A stretch of DNA of 64,000 nucleotides from CF-162 sp040882565 (GTDB lineage Bacteria > Chloroflexota > Dehalococcoidia > SM23-28-2 > RBG-16-64-32), in the NCBI GenBank assembly GCA_040882565.1, contig JBBEAZ010000015.1, positions 72,930 through 136,929 on the forward strand, written 5' to 3'. The position numbers and the translations under genes were made by a program. Of the stretch, positions 17,313 through 25,717 are shown in pieces. Position 1 is the stretch's first letter; each line of letters opens with the position of its first letter. The notes beneath the pieces were generated by a model that saw only the letters and a program-made list of their open reading frames with translations, did no database searches and was not told the DNA's origin.

Positions 17313-17404
17313 GGGAGTGGATAGGCCCCGGTGGGTCTCCCGGTCTTCAAAATCGGTGTGTCCACCGTCGGTGGACAGGTGGGTTCGACTCCCATGCACT
17401 CCCG
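17313..17404 (+). tRNA. selC: tRNA-Sec (anticodon UCA)
   Basis: The gene starts GGGAGTGG and ends CACTCCCG followed by an encoded CCA (17405-17407). The anticodon arm at 17340-17356 is a 5-bp stem around the loop CTTCAAA, giving UCA. A long variable arm, TGTCCACCGTCGGTGGACA, and a T-arm with GGTTCGACTCCC complete the selenocysteine tRNA shape. The eighth acceptor position appears to be a G-G mismatch. The presence of tRNA-Sec implies that the organism makes selenoproteins; no selA, selB, selD or clear selenoprotein is in the window. Confidence 0.92.
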
Positions 17405-17524
17405 CCAGCAGGAAGCGAGCATGCTGTGGATGCCAACGAAGGTGCCCGTGTGAACGAAAGGATGATGCTCTACGACAATCTGGCGCAAGACTCGATAAAC
17501 GGCTTCATCCTTCGGCGATGAGCC

Positions 17525-17537
17525 CCCGGTCTTCAAA
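17525..17537 (+). repeat. Copy of the tRNA-Sec anticodon-arm segment
   Basis: The 13 nt CCCGGTCTTCAAA here are identical to 17339-17351 in tRNA-Sec, and are followed at once by GTTCGA, which also occurs in the T-arm. This could be a decayed tRNA copy or an attachment-site remnant. A chance match is possible. Confidence 0.4.
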
Positions 17538-17554
17538 GTTCGATCGATTAGTTT

Positions 17555-18355
17555 TTGGTTAGCCATGAACAACAGGCTTCCAAAGTGCCTCGTAAGAAAA
17601 TCGATCAGAGGCCATTTCTCGAACTCACCCTGAATTCTCGCTGCTACGTCTTCCGTCTCACGCAAGACGTGTTTGGTGAGTGTTTCTCTGGGTACGTCTT
17701 GGTGCGCAAGGGACTGATCTTGCAGGCTGTCGTTCTTCTGCGATCGGCGTTTGAAGTAACGACGCAAGCCCTCATGTTCATGGAACGCGAAGACATGGCT
17801 GAGGCCTGGCTCCAAGGAAAACGTATAAAGCCGAGTAGGGTACGGGAATTAACTTCAATGCCTGCCTCGGAGCGAGAACTCTATGAGAAATTGGCAAACT
17901 TGGCCCACCCGAACTACCAAGCGTTCAAATATTTTTCGATACCGGTGCCGAGAAAGACCGGCTTGGCAAAGGCCTACGCTTACGGGGGGTGGTTTGCACC
18001 AAGGGAGGCCGGGCAGATCGCGATTCAGCTACTGTGGGCACAACTGGTGTTCCTCGAGCGCTTCTATATGACCTACAGCGCCGACCTCGAAAAGCATGGT
18101 CTGTTGTGGCGCGAAGAAGCCGTTGAAGAGGCGTTCGGCGGCAACGCGAATCCTGACTACACCTGGGAACAGTTCCTAGGCAGCTGGCGCAAGGCGCTGA
18201 CTCGACTCACCGAAGATCATGCCAAACTAATGCCACTTGATATCGTTGAGGCGGCGCTGACGCTGAGCGACTACGGACCTGACGAAAAGCAACAGTGGCG
18301 CGAGGGTTTCGAGCGCGCCTCTCAGGAACAATCGGAAGCCGAATCCGGGCCTTAA
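17555..18355 (+). CDS. Hypothetical helical protein, DUF5677/HEPN-like, 5' end uncertain
   Basis: About 266 residues, mostly helical. The segment VVLLRSAFEVTTQALMFMEREDMAEAWLQGKRIKPSRVREL followed by YEKLANLAHPNY recalls uncharacterised DUF5677-type proteins, in which a similar arrangement is common; this is by eye only. The first start in the open frame is a TTG at 17555 with no ribosome site. Upstream in the same frame, GTG 17450 opens MNERMMLYDNLAQDSINGFILRR and then meets TGA (17519) and TAG (17549). The true N-terminus may thus be broken. The stop lies inside a GGGCC-TTAA-GGCCC palindrome. Codon use is less GC-rich than in its neighbours. Confidence 0.5.
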   Translation: MVSHEQQASKVPRKKIDQRPFLELTLNSRCYVFRLTQDVFGECFSGYVLVRKGLILQAVVLLRSAFEVTTQALMFMEREDMAEAWLQGKRIKPSRVRELTSMPASERELYEKLANLAHPNYQAFKYFSIPVPRKTGLAKAYAYGGWFAPREAGQIAIQLLWAQLVFLERFYMTYSADLEKHGLLWREEAVEEAFGGNANPDYTWEQFLGSWRKALTRLTEDHAKLMPLDIVEAALTLSDYGPDEKQQWREGFERASQEQSEAESGP

Positions 18356-18382
18356 GGCCCCTTGTGGGGTGTCACATCTGCG

Positions 18383-18410
18383 TTGACGCGCCCTCATCTC
18401 CAGCTACAAT
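18383..18410 (+). promoter_or_regulatory. Sigma-70-type promoter for the sbcDC-like pair
   Basis: TTGACG (18383-18388), a 16-nt spacer and TACAAT (18405-18410) lie 29 nt before the ATG of the phosphoesterase gene. Both boxes are close to consensus. Confidence 0.7.
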
Positions 18411-18439
18411 TAAGTGAAACGCCATAGCGCATTAGCAAT

Positions 18440-19555
18440 ATGACCACAATCCTTCACACCGCCGACGTCCACCTGGACCGCACCTACAGCGGCGCAGGCA
18501 TGAGCCCCGCGATCGCCTCGGCCCGCCGCGAGGAGCTACGCGACGCCTTCCGACGCTTCATCGACCTCGCCATCGAGCTTCAAGTCGACGCCGTCACCAT
18601 CGGCGGCGACCTCTACGAGCACGACCGAGTCACTCCCGACACCGGCAACTTCATCCGTCAGCGACTGGAACGCCTGGGCAGTATCCCCGCCCTCATCGCG
18701 CCCGGCAACCACGACCCCTATGTCCCGGACTCGCTCTACCATCGCCTCGGTTGGCCTGCCAACGTCACCATCTTCCGCGAACCCACGTTCTTGCCAAACA
18801 AACTCGCCGACGACCTCACCATCTGGGGCGCCGGTCACGACGCCCCGGATCTCCGCACCAATCTCCTGGATCACTTCCGCGTTCCGGACGGCGGCCGTCA
18901 CGTCCTCCTGTTCCACGGCTCCGACATGCATTCGGTCCCGGATGGCAAGCAGGCACACGCGCCCTTCCTCCCTGACGACATCACCGCCACCGGGGCAGAC
19001 TTCGCCCTCCTCGGTCATTATCACGCGTCACGCCTCTACCCGCCCAACTCGCCACGTTTCGTCTATCCGGGCACCCCGGAATCCCTCGACTTCGCCGAGG
19101 AAGGCGAGCATTTCGTCGCCCGCCTCGACATCGACGAAGCCGGCGCTCGTTGCACCCTGTTGCCTTTCGGCCGCGTTCGCTACCAAACCTTCGTCGTCAC
19201 CATCTCCGGGATGGAGTCAAGCGACGAGCTCCGCGCAGCGATCGGTTCGCTCGGCAGCCCGTCCCTGATCGCGCGCATCATTCTCGACGGCGACCTCCAT
19301 CTCGACGTCGATCTCTCGCTTCAGGCGCTCTACAACTCTTGTGTCGAACAGTTCGCTTATCTCGACATCGTCGACCACACCCGACCCGCCCATCGCCTCG
19401 ACGAGCTCGCCGAGGAGTCGACGACCAAGGGCGCATTCGTACGCCTCATGCGCGCGCAACTTGAAGATAAGGAAGGCGCATCACGCGAGGTCGCCGAAGC
19501 CGCCCTCCTCTACGGCCTCCAGGCCTTCGATCGCCGCGAGGTGAATGTCCCTTGA
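18440..19555 (+). CDS. SbcD/Mre11-like metallophosphoesterase
   Basis: 371 residues. It carries the calcineurin-like phosphoesterase motifs in order: HTADVHLD (DxH), GGDLYEHD (GD), APGNHDPY (GNHD), LFHGSDMHS, and ALLGHYHASRLY (GHxH). Together they bind two metal ions for DNA end or nuclease activity. After the catalytic domain, PGTPESLDF and a C-terminal cap domain follow, as in YhaO/SbcD-type DNA repair exonucleases. The stop overlaps the next start by 4 nt (TTGA), which couples it to the SbcC-like ATPase. The pair should act together on DNA ends in recombination or repair. Confidence 0.88.
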   Translation: MTTILHTADVHLDRTYSGAGMSPAIASARREELRDAFRRFIDLAIELQVDAVTIGGDLYEHDRVTPDTGNFIRQRLERLGSIPALIAPGNHDPYVPDSLYHRLGWPANVTIFREPTFLPNKLADDLTIWGAGHDAPDLRTNLLDHFRVPDGGRHVLLFHGSDMHSVPDGKQAHAPFLPDDITATGADFALLGHYHASRLYPPNSPRFVYPGTPESLDFAEEGEHFVARLDIDEAGARCTLLPFGRVRYQTFVVTISGMESSDELRAAIGSLGSPSLIARIILDGDLHLDVDLSLQALYNSCVEQFAYLDIVDHTRPAHRLDELAEESTTKGAFVRLMRAQLEDKEGASREVAEAALLYGLQAFDRREVNVP

Positions 19556-21834
19556 AGATCAATCGGATCGAGTTGCCTGGCTTCGGCTGCATCTCCGACT
19601 TTGGTGCAGAGCTATCGCCCGGCCTCAATCTCTTCTTCGGCGAAAACGAAGCTGGCAAGTCGACCCTCCAGTCCGCGATCTGCGCGATGCTCTACGGTTT
19701 CTACGAGAACGACCGCGCCCTCAAGGACGAGACCGCGCGCCACGATCGCTTCCGCCCCTGGACCGGGGGCGTCTACCGCGGCGCCCTCGAATACGAGCTG
19801 ACAGACGGCGCACGCTACGAAATCCGCCGCGACTTTTCTGAGGAGGTTACGACCCAGCTCATAGATGCGGCCACGGGACTCGACATCTCGGCGCAGTTCG
19901 GCCGCCTCCGGCACGGCAACGTCCCCTTCGCCCGCCGCCATCTCGGTATGTCACGCGGCGTCTTCCAGAGCTGCGCCTTCATCTCCCAGGGCGAAATCTT
20001 CGAGGTAACGAAGGGCGCATCCCCAGGTCAAATCGGCGACGCCGTGGCCGCGCTCGCTGACTCCGCCCGCCGCGACGTCTCCGCCGCCCGCGCGATCGAG
20101 CGTCTGGACGCCGCGACTCAGCGCATCGGCTCAGATCGTGCGCGTACAGCCGAGTTGCCACGGGCGCGCGAGCATCTCCGTCGCGCCAGGGAAGAGCTGA
20201 AGGCCGGCGAAGAAGCGCGTCTCCACGCCGCAGACCGCGCCCGTGACTTAGAGGAACGCCGCACTCTTACCAACAGCCTCCGCAACCGACTCGCCGAGAC
20301 GCAGGCGCTCGCCCTCCAGGCTCAGGCGTCCGGCCTCCGCAAGCGCGTGGAATCCGTCGCCGCCGCCGAACAAGAAGCCCACGAGAAGGCAGTTGAAGCC
20401 AAGCGTCTCTCCGCGTATGCCTCCTTCCCCGCGTCCTTGCGCGACGACCTCATGTCTCTCCGCGGCAGGTGGACAACCCTCCGTGATGGACTAATCCGTT
20501 TACAGGCCGATCAACGGCGCGCGGCCGGCGCCGTCTCTGATGATGAGAGGTTGCAGTACGAAACCATACGATCCGGCATGGAATCGCTCTCGTCCGACCA
20601 ACTGCACGCCCTGCACTCCGCCGCATTCGCCGGCGAGCGAGGAGGCGTGCTCGCCGCGATCGCCGCCGCCCTCCGCGCACTCACCCGCGCCCTCGTCGGC
20701 CTCATGGGCCGGGTCCTCGGACGCCCACGCCAGGGCGAGACACCCCCTCCGCTCGCCGTCTCAGCGGAGGAAGCGCGCGCGCTTCTGGAACGCCATCATC
20801 GCTACCTCGAACTACGTCCGAGGGTCGAGGCCGCCCAACGCCTTGCCGCCGATCTTAACGCCCAGGAAGCCGCACTCGCGACGATCGAACGCCAGATCCT
20901 CGCGCTCCTCGCAGCCGCCGGGATTTCCGGCATCGACATCGCCGAAGGCCTGTCGGCCTTCGAAAAATCCGCCCGCTGCCACTCGCAGTATCAGGCCGCC
21001 ATCACAGCGTCGTCCGAGGCGCAGCGCCGTCGGGACGCAGTCCTCGCAGGACGATCGTCGAACGAAATCGAGAAGCGGCTCAACGACTGTTTACAGATCC
21101 TCGCCGACCTCCTCGCCAGGCGGCCGGATCTCGCCGGCGCCGAGAGCGCGCTTTCCCTGGAGCAACTCACCCAGGACCGCGACCGGCTCAAAGACGAACT
21201 GCACGCCGCCCAGCTCGACGAGCGCGCCCTTGACGAAGAAGTGCGCTTGCTGCTTGAGCGCCACCGCCACGCCTCAGAGCTGGAAGAAGAAGCGGCCCTC
21301 TGGCAACTCGAGGTGATGCGTCTCCAGAAGGCCCGGGACGCAGTCGCCCTCGCCCGCTCGATGATCGAAGAGGCGATGGAGCGCGTCTATCGAGACTTTG
21401 CGCCCGCTGTCAACACCTTTCTCAGCGAAGGTATAGAGTACGTCACCGAAGGGCGCTACACCCGCGCGCACGTCGATCCAGCCTCGCTCAAAGTCTCGCT
21501 CCTCGTCCCCGAGACTGGCCAGGTGATCACCGATCCGCCCGTCAGCCACGGCACTCGCACCATGGTCTACGTGCTCATGCGGATAGGCCTAGCACAGCAC
21601 ATGAGCGCCATCGGTGAGCCTGTTCCGCTCGTCCTCGACGACCCGTTTGTCGACCTGGATTCGCGACGGCTGCCCCTGATGCTCGACTTCCTGATGCAAC
21701 TGAGCAGCCGCATGCAGGTGCTCTTCTTCACCAAGGAAGAGGCCGCCACCCGCTGGTTCGAAGACCACGCGCACGGCACAGACCACCGTTTGCACGAGTT
21801 AACGCAAACCAAACTGTCACCGTCACTTTTGTAA
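19552..21834 (+). CDS. SbcC/YhaN-like AAA ATPase with long coiled coil
   Basis: 760 residues. The N-terminal half of an ABC-type ATPase head has Walker A GENEAGKST (30-38) and the YhaN-like segment ICAMLYGFYENDRALKDE. A coiled-coil region rich in Arg, Glu and Ala spans about 190-620, interrupted by a hydrophobic AAIAAALRALTRALVGLMG stretch. The C-terminal half has the signature-like VSHGTRTMVYVLMRIGLAQ and Walker B LVLDDPFVDLD. The TTG start at 19552 overlaps the stop of the phosphoesterase gene. Smaller than E. coli SbcC, it fits the YhaN-type group. The zinc-hook CxxC at the coil apex was not seen. Confidence 0.85.
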   Translation: MKINRIELPGFGCISDFGAELSPGLNLFFGENEAGKSTLQSAICAMLYGFYENDRALKDETARHDRFRPWTGGVYRGALEYELTDGARYEIRRDFSEEVTTQLIDAATGLDISAQFGRLRHGNVPFARRHLGMSRGVFQSCAFISQGEIFEVTKGASPGQIGDAVAALADSARRDVSAARAIERLDAATQRIGSDRARTAELPRAREHLRRAREELKAGEEARLHAADRARDLEERRTLTNSLRNRLAETQALALQAQASGLRKRVESVAAAEQEAHEKAVEAKRLSAYASFPASLRDDLMSLRGRWTTLRDGLIRLQADQRRAAGAVSDDERLQYETIRSGMESLSSDQLHALHSAAFAGERGGVLAAIAAALRALTRALVGLMGRVLGRPRQGETPPPLAVSAEEARALLERHHRYLELRPRVEAAQRLAADLNAQEAALATIERQILALLAAAGISGIDIAEGLSAFEKSARCHSQYQAAITASSEAQRRRDAVLAGRSSNEIEKRLNDCLQILADLLARRPDLAGAESALSLEQLTQDRDRLKDELHAAQLDERALDEEVRLLLERHRHASELEEEAALWQLEVMRLQKARDAVALARSMIEEAMERVYRDFAPAVNTFLSEGIEYVTEGRYTRAHVDPASLKVSLLVPETGQVITDPPVSHGTRTMVYVLMRIGLAQHMSAIGEPVPLVLDDPFVDLDSRRLPLMLDFLMQLSSRMQVLFFTKEEAATRWFEDHAHGTDHRLHELTQTKLSPSLL

Positions 21835-21897
21835 CGCATTCCCACTATGTTCCGTCAACCCTTTCAGAGCGGGAAGACTACCTGTTTGAGAGTTGAT

Positions 21898-22662
21898 ATG
21901 AACCCAACCGCAATAAGTACAACAGAAGCAGTCGTAACGAAGATGGCCTGCGTATTGGCCGAGCCCGGCATCTGGTCGTCCCAACTTGGCGACGCCCTCG
22001 AAACGCTCGGACTGCGAGTCCGGCCTTGTGGCGACCTGACCGACCTTTTTGAATCCGTGCAGGACGTCGCTCCAGGGCTCATCGTCATCGCGCAAGACCA
22101 GCCGGACATCGCTGTCCGCGCCTCGCGCGCAACCCGCGAGCTCAAGGACGCTCCGATCATGGTCATCATGCTGCGCGAAGGCGATCTCATCGCCGCCCTC
22201 GACGCCGGCGCTGACGACGCTGTCGTCGCCCGCGTCGATCCCGCCGTATTCGCCGCCCGCGTTCGGGCGCTCCTCCGCCGCGTGCAGCCCGGCGTCAAGA
22301 CCACTCATCAAACGGCCATCCGCGACCTGATTATTGACTTCGAGACGTACCAGGTCACCGTAGGCGGCGAAGTCGTCCAGTTGACCCCCACCGAGTTCCG
22401 CCTCCTCGCCGTTCTCGCGCAGCAGGCCGGCCGTGTCGTTGACCCGCGCGCGCTCCTCTCCGCCGTGCACCAGCATGACTACAGCGAGCGCGACGCCCAG
22501 AACCTGGTCAAGGTTCACATCGCGAACCTCCGCCGCAAGCTCAAGGACTCCCGCAGCAACAACCCGTACATCCTCTGCGTGCGTGGTTTTGGTTACATGC
22601 TGGAGCGCCGTGGACGGATCCGCGAGAACGACCCGCTGGCGCCGCTGTTCGAAGAAGAGTAG
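21898..22662 (+). CDS. OmpR-type response regulator with degenerate receiver domain
   Basis: About 254 residues from ATG 21898 (21847 and 21943 are other possible starts). The C-terminal winged helix is canonical: VQLTPTEFRLLAVLAQQAGRVV, NLVKVHIANLRRKLK, and YILCVRGFGYML. The N-terminal domain has the receiver fold pattern (VLAEPG, GLIVIAQDQPD, MVIMLREGDLIAALDAGADDAVV). But the strand that normally ends in the phosphorylated Asp reads LIVIAQ, the N-terminal acidic pair is reduced to one Glu, and the conserved Lys is replaced (VVARVDP). It is thus probably regulated without phosphorylation. It sits close to the pst-phoU genes, which suggests but does not prove a link to phosphate control. Confidence 0.8.
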   Translation: MNPTAISTTEAVVTKMACVLAEPGIWSSQLGDALETLGLRVRPCGDLTDLFESVQDVAPGLIVIAQDQPDIAVRASRATRELKDAPIMVIMLREGDLIAALDAGADDAVVARVDPAVFAARVRALLRRVQPGVKTTHQTAIRDLIIDFETYQVTVGGEVVQLTPTEFRLLAVLAQQAGRVVDPRALLSAVHQHDYSERDAQNLVKVHIANLRRKLKDSRSNNPYILCVRGFGYMLERRGRIRENDPLAPLFEEE

Positions 22663-22767
22663 CGCTTAACGGGGCCTGAACCGGAATTACACCTTTGCTC
22701 CACCGTGCCTCTGCGCTGCACCGAATTGCCTCTGTTACGCTTGATACCGACGGATCCGGAGGTGGCT

Positions 22768-23205
22768 ATGGTACGCATAAGACGCAGCAACCCAATCTCC
22801 AACGCAGGCGCCCAGCGTGAGCGCTTCTCGCAATACTTCCCGCGGCTTTTCGCCTATGTCTACGGCCTGACCGGCGACGAAGAGGCATCCAAAGAGGCGA
22901 CGATCGGCGCGTTCGCGACCGTTGTTCGCGAGGACTACGTCGCTGACGACGACTTCGCGGTGTTCGTCTTTACGGCGGCCCGCACCCTCATCCGCAACAG
23001 GCGCTCACCGTCGCGCGATGGGCTGACGTCTCGCGAGCAGGAAGTGGTCTCGCTACTGTTTGACGCCCAACTCTCGCGAACGGAAATCGCCCGCTTGCTT
23101 GAACTCGAGCCTGAGGCGGTGACCTCAAGTCTGGTCACCGGCCTGAAGAAACTCCAGGGTGCTCCGCGCACGGCGCCCCCCACGCTCCAGCCCCTCTCAG
23201 TCTGA
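22768..23205 (+). CDS. Short sigma-70-like (ECF-type) protein
   Basis: 145 residues. The segment FSQYFPRLFAYVYGLTGDEEASKEATIGAFATVV is similar to sigma region 2, and the end SREQEVVSLLFDAQLSRTEIARLLELEPEAV resembles the helix-turn-helix of region 4. The linker is short. The start is ATG 22768, because GGAGG lies 6 nt upstream; an earlier ATG at 22705 has no such site. It may be a small ECF sigma factor or a sigma-like regulator. It lies 105 nt after the response regulator on the same strand and converges with phoU. Confidence 0.65.
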   Translation: MVRIRRSNPISNAGAQRERFSQYFPRLFAYVYGLTGDEEASKEATIGAFATVVREDYVADDDFAVFVFTAARTLIRNRRSPSRDGLTSREQEVVSLLFDAQLSRTEIARLLELEPEAVTSSLVTGLKKLQGAPRTAPPTLQPLSV

Positions 23206-23215
23206 AGCCAGCAGC

Positions 23216-23881
23216 CTAATACTTCGACACGTTCAGGTCCTGGATTTTACCTTCGACCAGGTAAACAACCCGCTCGCAGATGTTGGTGACGCGGTCGGCG
23301 ATACGCTCAAGGTTGTGTGCGACCCAGATCAGGTACGTCGCTCGCTGAATCGTCCCCCGCTCCTCAATCATGAACATCAGCAACTCGTGGTAGACCTGAT
23401 CGTATAGCGCGTCAACTTCGTCATCCCGGCCGATGACCTGGCGCGCCAGCAGCGGGTCTCGCTGTTTGTAGGCCTGTAGCGAGCCTTCCATCATCTCGAT
23501 CGCAATTTGCGCCATCCGCGGAATGTCGATGAACGGCTTCAGCGGCGGCTCATCTGCCAGCATTAGCGCGATCTTCGCAATGCCCTCGGCGTGGTCCCCC
23601 ATGCGCTCCAGGTCTACCGTTATGTGCAACACCGAGATAATCGCGCGCAGATCGCTCGCTAGCGGCGCCTGCAACGAGATCAGTTCGATGCATTTCTCCT
23701 CCGTTTCGTAGCGCTTGGCGTTGATGTCCGCGTCCTGGGCGATGATCCGCCGCGCCAGCGCCACATCCCTCAAGCGGAGAGCATCCACCCCCTGGACAAT
23801 GGCGTCCTGCACCATCCCGGCCATCACCAGCATGTCTTCCTGGATCTCGGCTAGCTGTTTCTCGAACAAAGCTCTCGTCAT
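23216..23881 (-). CDS. phoU: PhoU, phosphate signalling regulator
   Basis: 221 residues made of two three-helix PhoU bundles. Each repeat has the metal-binding ExxxD pattern: VDLERMGDHAEGIAK and HNLERIADRVTNICE. PhoU links the Pst transporter to the phosphate two-component system and represses it when phosphate is plentiful. The ATG at 23881 lies 4 nt after the pstB stop, the last place in the operon pstS-C-A-B-phoU. The longer open frame to 23950 overlaps pstB and is not used. Confidence 0.95.
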   Translation of the reverse strand: MTRALFEKQLAEIQEDMLVMAGMVQDAIVQGVDALRLRDVALARRIIAQDADINAKRYETEEKCIELISLQAPLASDLRAIISVLHITVDLERMGDHAEGIAKIALMLADEPPLKPFIDIPRMAQIAIEMMEGSLQAYKQRDPLLARQVIGRDDEVDALYDQVYHELLMFMIEERGTIQRATYLIWVAHNLERIADRVTNICERVVYLVEGKIQDLNVSKY

Positions 23882-23885
23882 CGTC

Positions 23886-24776
23886 CTAGCCGAACCTTCC
23901 CGTGATGTAGTCCTCTGTCCTCTTGTCCCTAGGGTTCGTGAAAATCTCACTCGTTGGGCCGTATTCGATCAGCGTTCCGTTCAGCCCGTGTTCCTCTGCC
24001 AGCATGAACGCCGTGTAATCGGAAACGCGCGCCGCCTGCTGCATGTTGTGCGTGACGATGATGATCGTGTAGTCCTTGACCAGCTCGCGGATCAGGTCCT
24101 CGATCTTCAACGTCGCGATCGGGTCCAGGGCCGAGCACGGCTCGTCCATCAGGATTACGTCCGGCTGCACGGCGAGCGCACGAGCGATGCACAGGCGCTG
24201 CTGCTGACCGCCCGACAGCGCGAGACCCGACTTCTTGAGGTCGTCCTTCACCTCGTTCCACAGCGCCGCCTGCTTCAACGCGTGTTCGGCGATCTCGTTC
24301 ATGTTGCCTTTGATGCCGTTGACTTTCGCTCCGAAGGTAACGTTGTCCTGGATCGACTTCGGGAACGGGTTGGGCTTCTGGAAGACCATCCCGACCCGCC
24401 GCCGCACCTCTACCGGGTCAATCGCCTTCCCGTAAATGTCCACGCCGTGGTACTCGACCGACCCTTCGACACGCGCCGTCGGGATCAGGTCGTTCATCCG
24501 GTTGAGGCAGCGCAGGAGCGTACTCTTGCCACAGCCGGACGGGCCGATAAGCGCGGTCACCCGGTTCACCGGAATGTTGAGGCTGATGCCGCTCACGGCG
24601 TGCTTGGAGCCGTACCACAGTCCCACGTCACGCAGCCGGAAGACCGTCTCCTCAGACGGCTCCCGGATCACTTCTTCGCGCACCGGTTCGGCGGTCGTGT
24701 CGGAGGTAAGAGAGATAGTCGGCTCCGGTCGCAAAATACTCAACTGTTCTCGTGATTCTGTCCGCAATTGTCGCAT
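23886..24776 (-). CDS. pstB: PstB, phosphate ABC transporter ATPase
   Basis: 296 residues. Walker A GPSGCGKST, Q-loop FQKPNPFP, signature LSGGQQQR, Walker B VILMDEPCSALDP and the switch His in VTHNMQQAARVSDY are all present. The NPFPKSIQDNV segment is typical of PstB. A variable N-terminal tail of about 40 residues precedes the domain, so an internal start is also possible. The protein drives phosphate import with PstA and PstC at the membrane. The gap to pstA is 20 nt. Confidence 0.96.
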   Translation of the reverse strand: MRQLRTESREQLSILRPEPTISLTSDTTAEPVREEVIREPSEETVFRLRDVGLWYGSKHAVSGISLNIPVNRVTALIGPSGCGKSTLLRCLNRMNDLIPTARVEGSVEYHGVDIYGKAIDPVEVRRRVGMVFQKPNPFPKSIQDNVTFGAKVNGIKGNMNEIAEHALKQAALWNEVKDDLKKSGLALSGGQQQRLCIARALAVQPDVILMDEPCSALDPIATLKIEDLIRELVKDYTIIIVTHNMQQAARVSDYTAFMLAEEHGLNGTLIEYGPTSEIFTNPRDKRTEDYITGRFG

Positions 24777-24796
24777 CGTGCTTCTCTCTTTTCCAC

Positions 24797-25717
24797 TTAG
24801 TAGCGCCGGAACCGCTCGCGGATCACTGCGGCGATCAGGTTAAGCGTCATCACGCCGATCATCAGCAGCATGATCCCCGCCGCCGCGTTGTGTTTGAACG
24901 CAAGCTTGGAGTTGATCGTGTCGCCGTAAATTTCGATCGGCAGGATCGTGAACTTCTCGTTGAGCCCGTCCCAGAAGCCCGCAGGGTTCAAGATCTCGCT
25001 GAGTTCCGGACCCGGGTCGAACCGGATGAACGTAAAGCCGCCAATCATGATGATCGCCGCCGTCTCGCCCACAGCGCGCGAGATCGAGAGGATGATGCCC
25101 GTCATGATCCCCGGCACCGCGTTGGGCAGCACGTTGTGGCGCACCGCCTGCCAGCGCGTCGCCCCCAGCGCCAGCGCCCCATCGCGCAGGCTCGGCGGCA
25201 CCTGCCGGATCGCTTCCTGTGACGCGATCACCGTCATCGGAATGACCATCAGCGCCAGCGTGAACCCTGCCGCCAGGATGCTGCTGTTCATCCCGGAGAA
25301 CCTGACGAAGATGGTCAAGCCGAGGATCCCGTAGATGATGCTCGGCACGCCGGCCAGGTTCGACAAGTTGATCTTCACGATCGTGAGCAGTCTGCTCTTC
25401 GGTGCGAACTCTTCGATCCAGATCGCCGTCCCAATCCCCACAGGGATCGCGGCGAGCACGGTGACAAACATCACCCAGAGTGAACCTAGGACGCCCGGAC
25501 GAAAGCCGGACTTCTCCGGAAAACGCGACGGGTATTCCGTCAACAGGCCGATGCCGAACCGCGAAGCGCCCGTGTTGATTGTGTCATAAGCCAGGAACAG
25601 CAGGACGCTCACTCCGACCAGCGTCGCTCCCAGGAAAACGTATCGTGAAATGCGGGACGCGATTTGGCGAACCTGCACAGCGCCACGGGCACGCAGGATC
25701 ACCGGCTCCGTCGCCAC
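24797..25717 (-). CDS. pstA: PstA, phosphate ABC transporter permease
   Basis: 306 residues with about six membrane helices. The inner-membrane coupling loop is ASQEAIRQVPPSLRDGALALGATRWQAV, the EAA motif that contacts PstB. GIGTAIWIEEFAPKSRLLTIVKINLSNLAGVPSIIYGILGL is characteristic of PstA. The GTG start shares one base with the pstC stop (TAGTG), so translation is coupled. Confidence 0.96.
   Translation of the reverse strand: MATEPVILRARGAVQVRQIASRISRYVFLGATLVGVSVLLFLAYDTINTGASRFGIGLLTEYPSRFPEKSGFRPGVLGSLWVMFVTVLAAIPVGIGTAIWIEEFAPKSRLLTIVKINLSNLAGVPSIIYGILGLTIFVRFSGMNSSILAAGFTLALMVIPMTVIASQEAIRQVPPSLRDGALALGATRWQAVRHNVLPNAVPGIMTGIILSISRAVGETAAIIMIGGFTFIRFDPGPELSEILNPAGFWDGLNEKFTILPIEIYGDTINSKLAFKHNAAAGIMLLMIGVMTLNLIAAVIRERFRRY

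Noticed and set aside
17450..17560. In-frame TGA beside tRNA-Sec as a selenocysteine codon
   Set aside because: A TAG stop follows 10 codons later in the same frame and no SECIS-like hairpin is evident after the TGA, so read-through to the hypothetical protein is not supported.
17300..17815. Minus-strand frame covering tRNA-Sec
   Set aside because: Part of it is just the reverse complement of the tRNA, a well-known source of false proteins; the opposite strand has the more protein-like frame.
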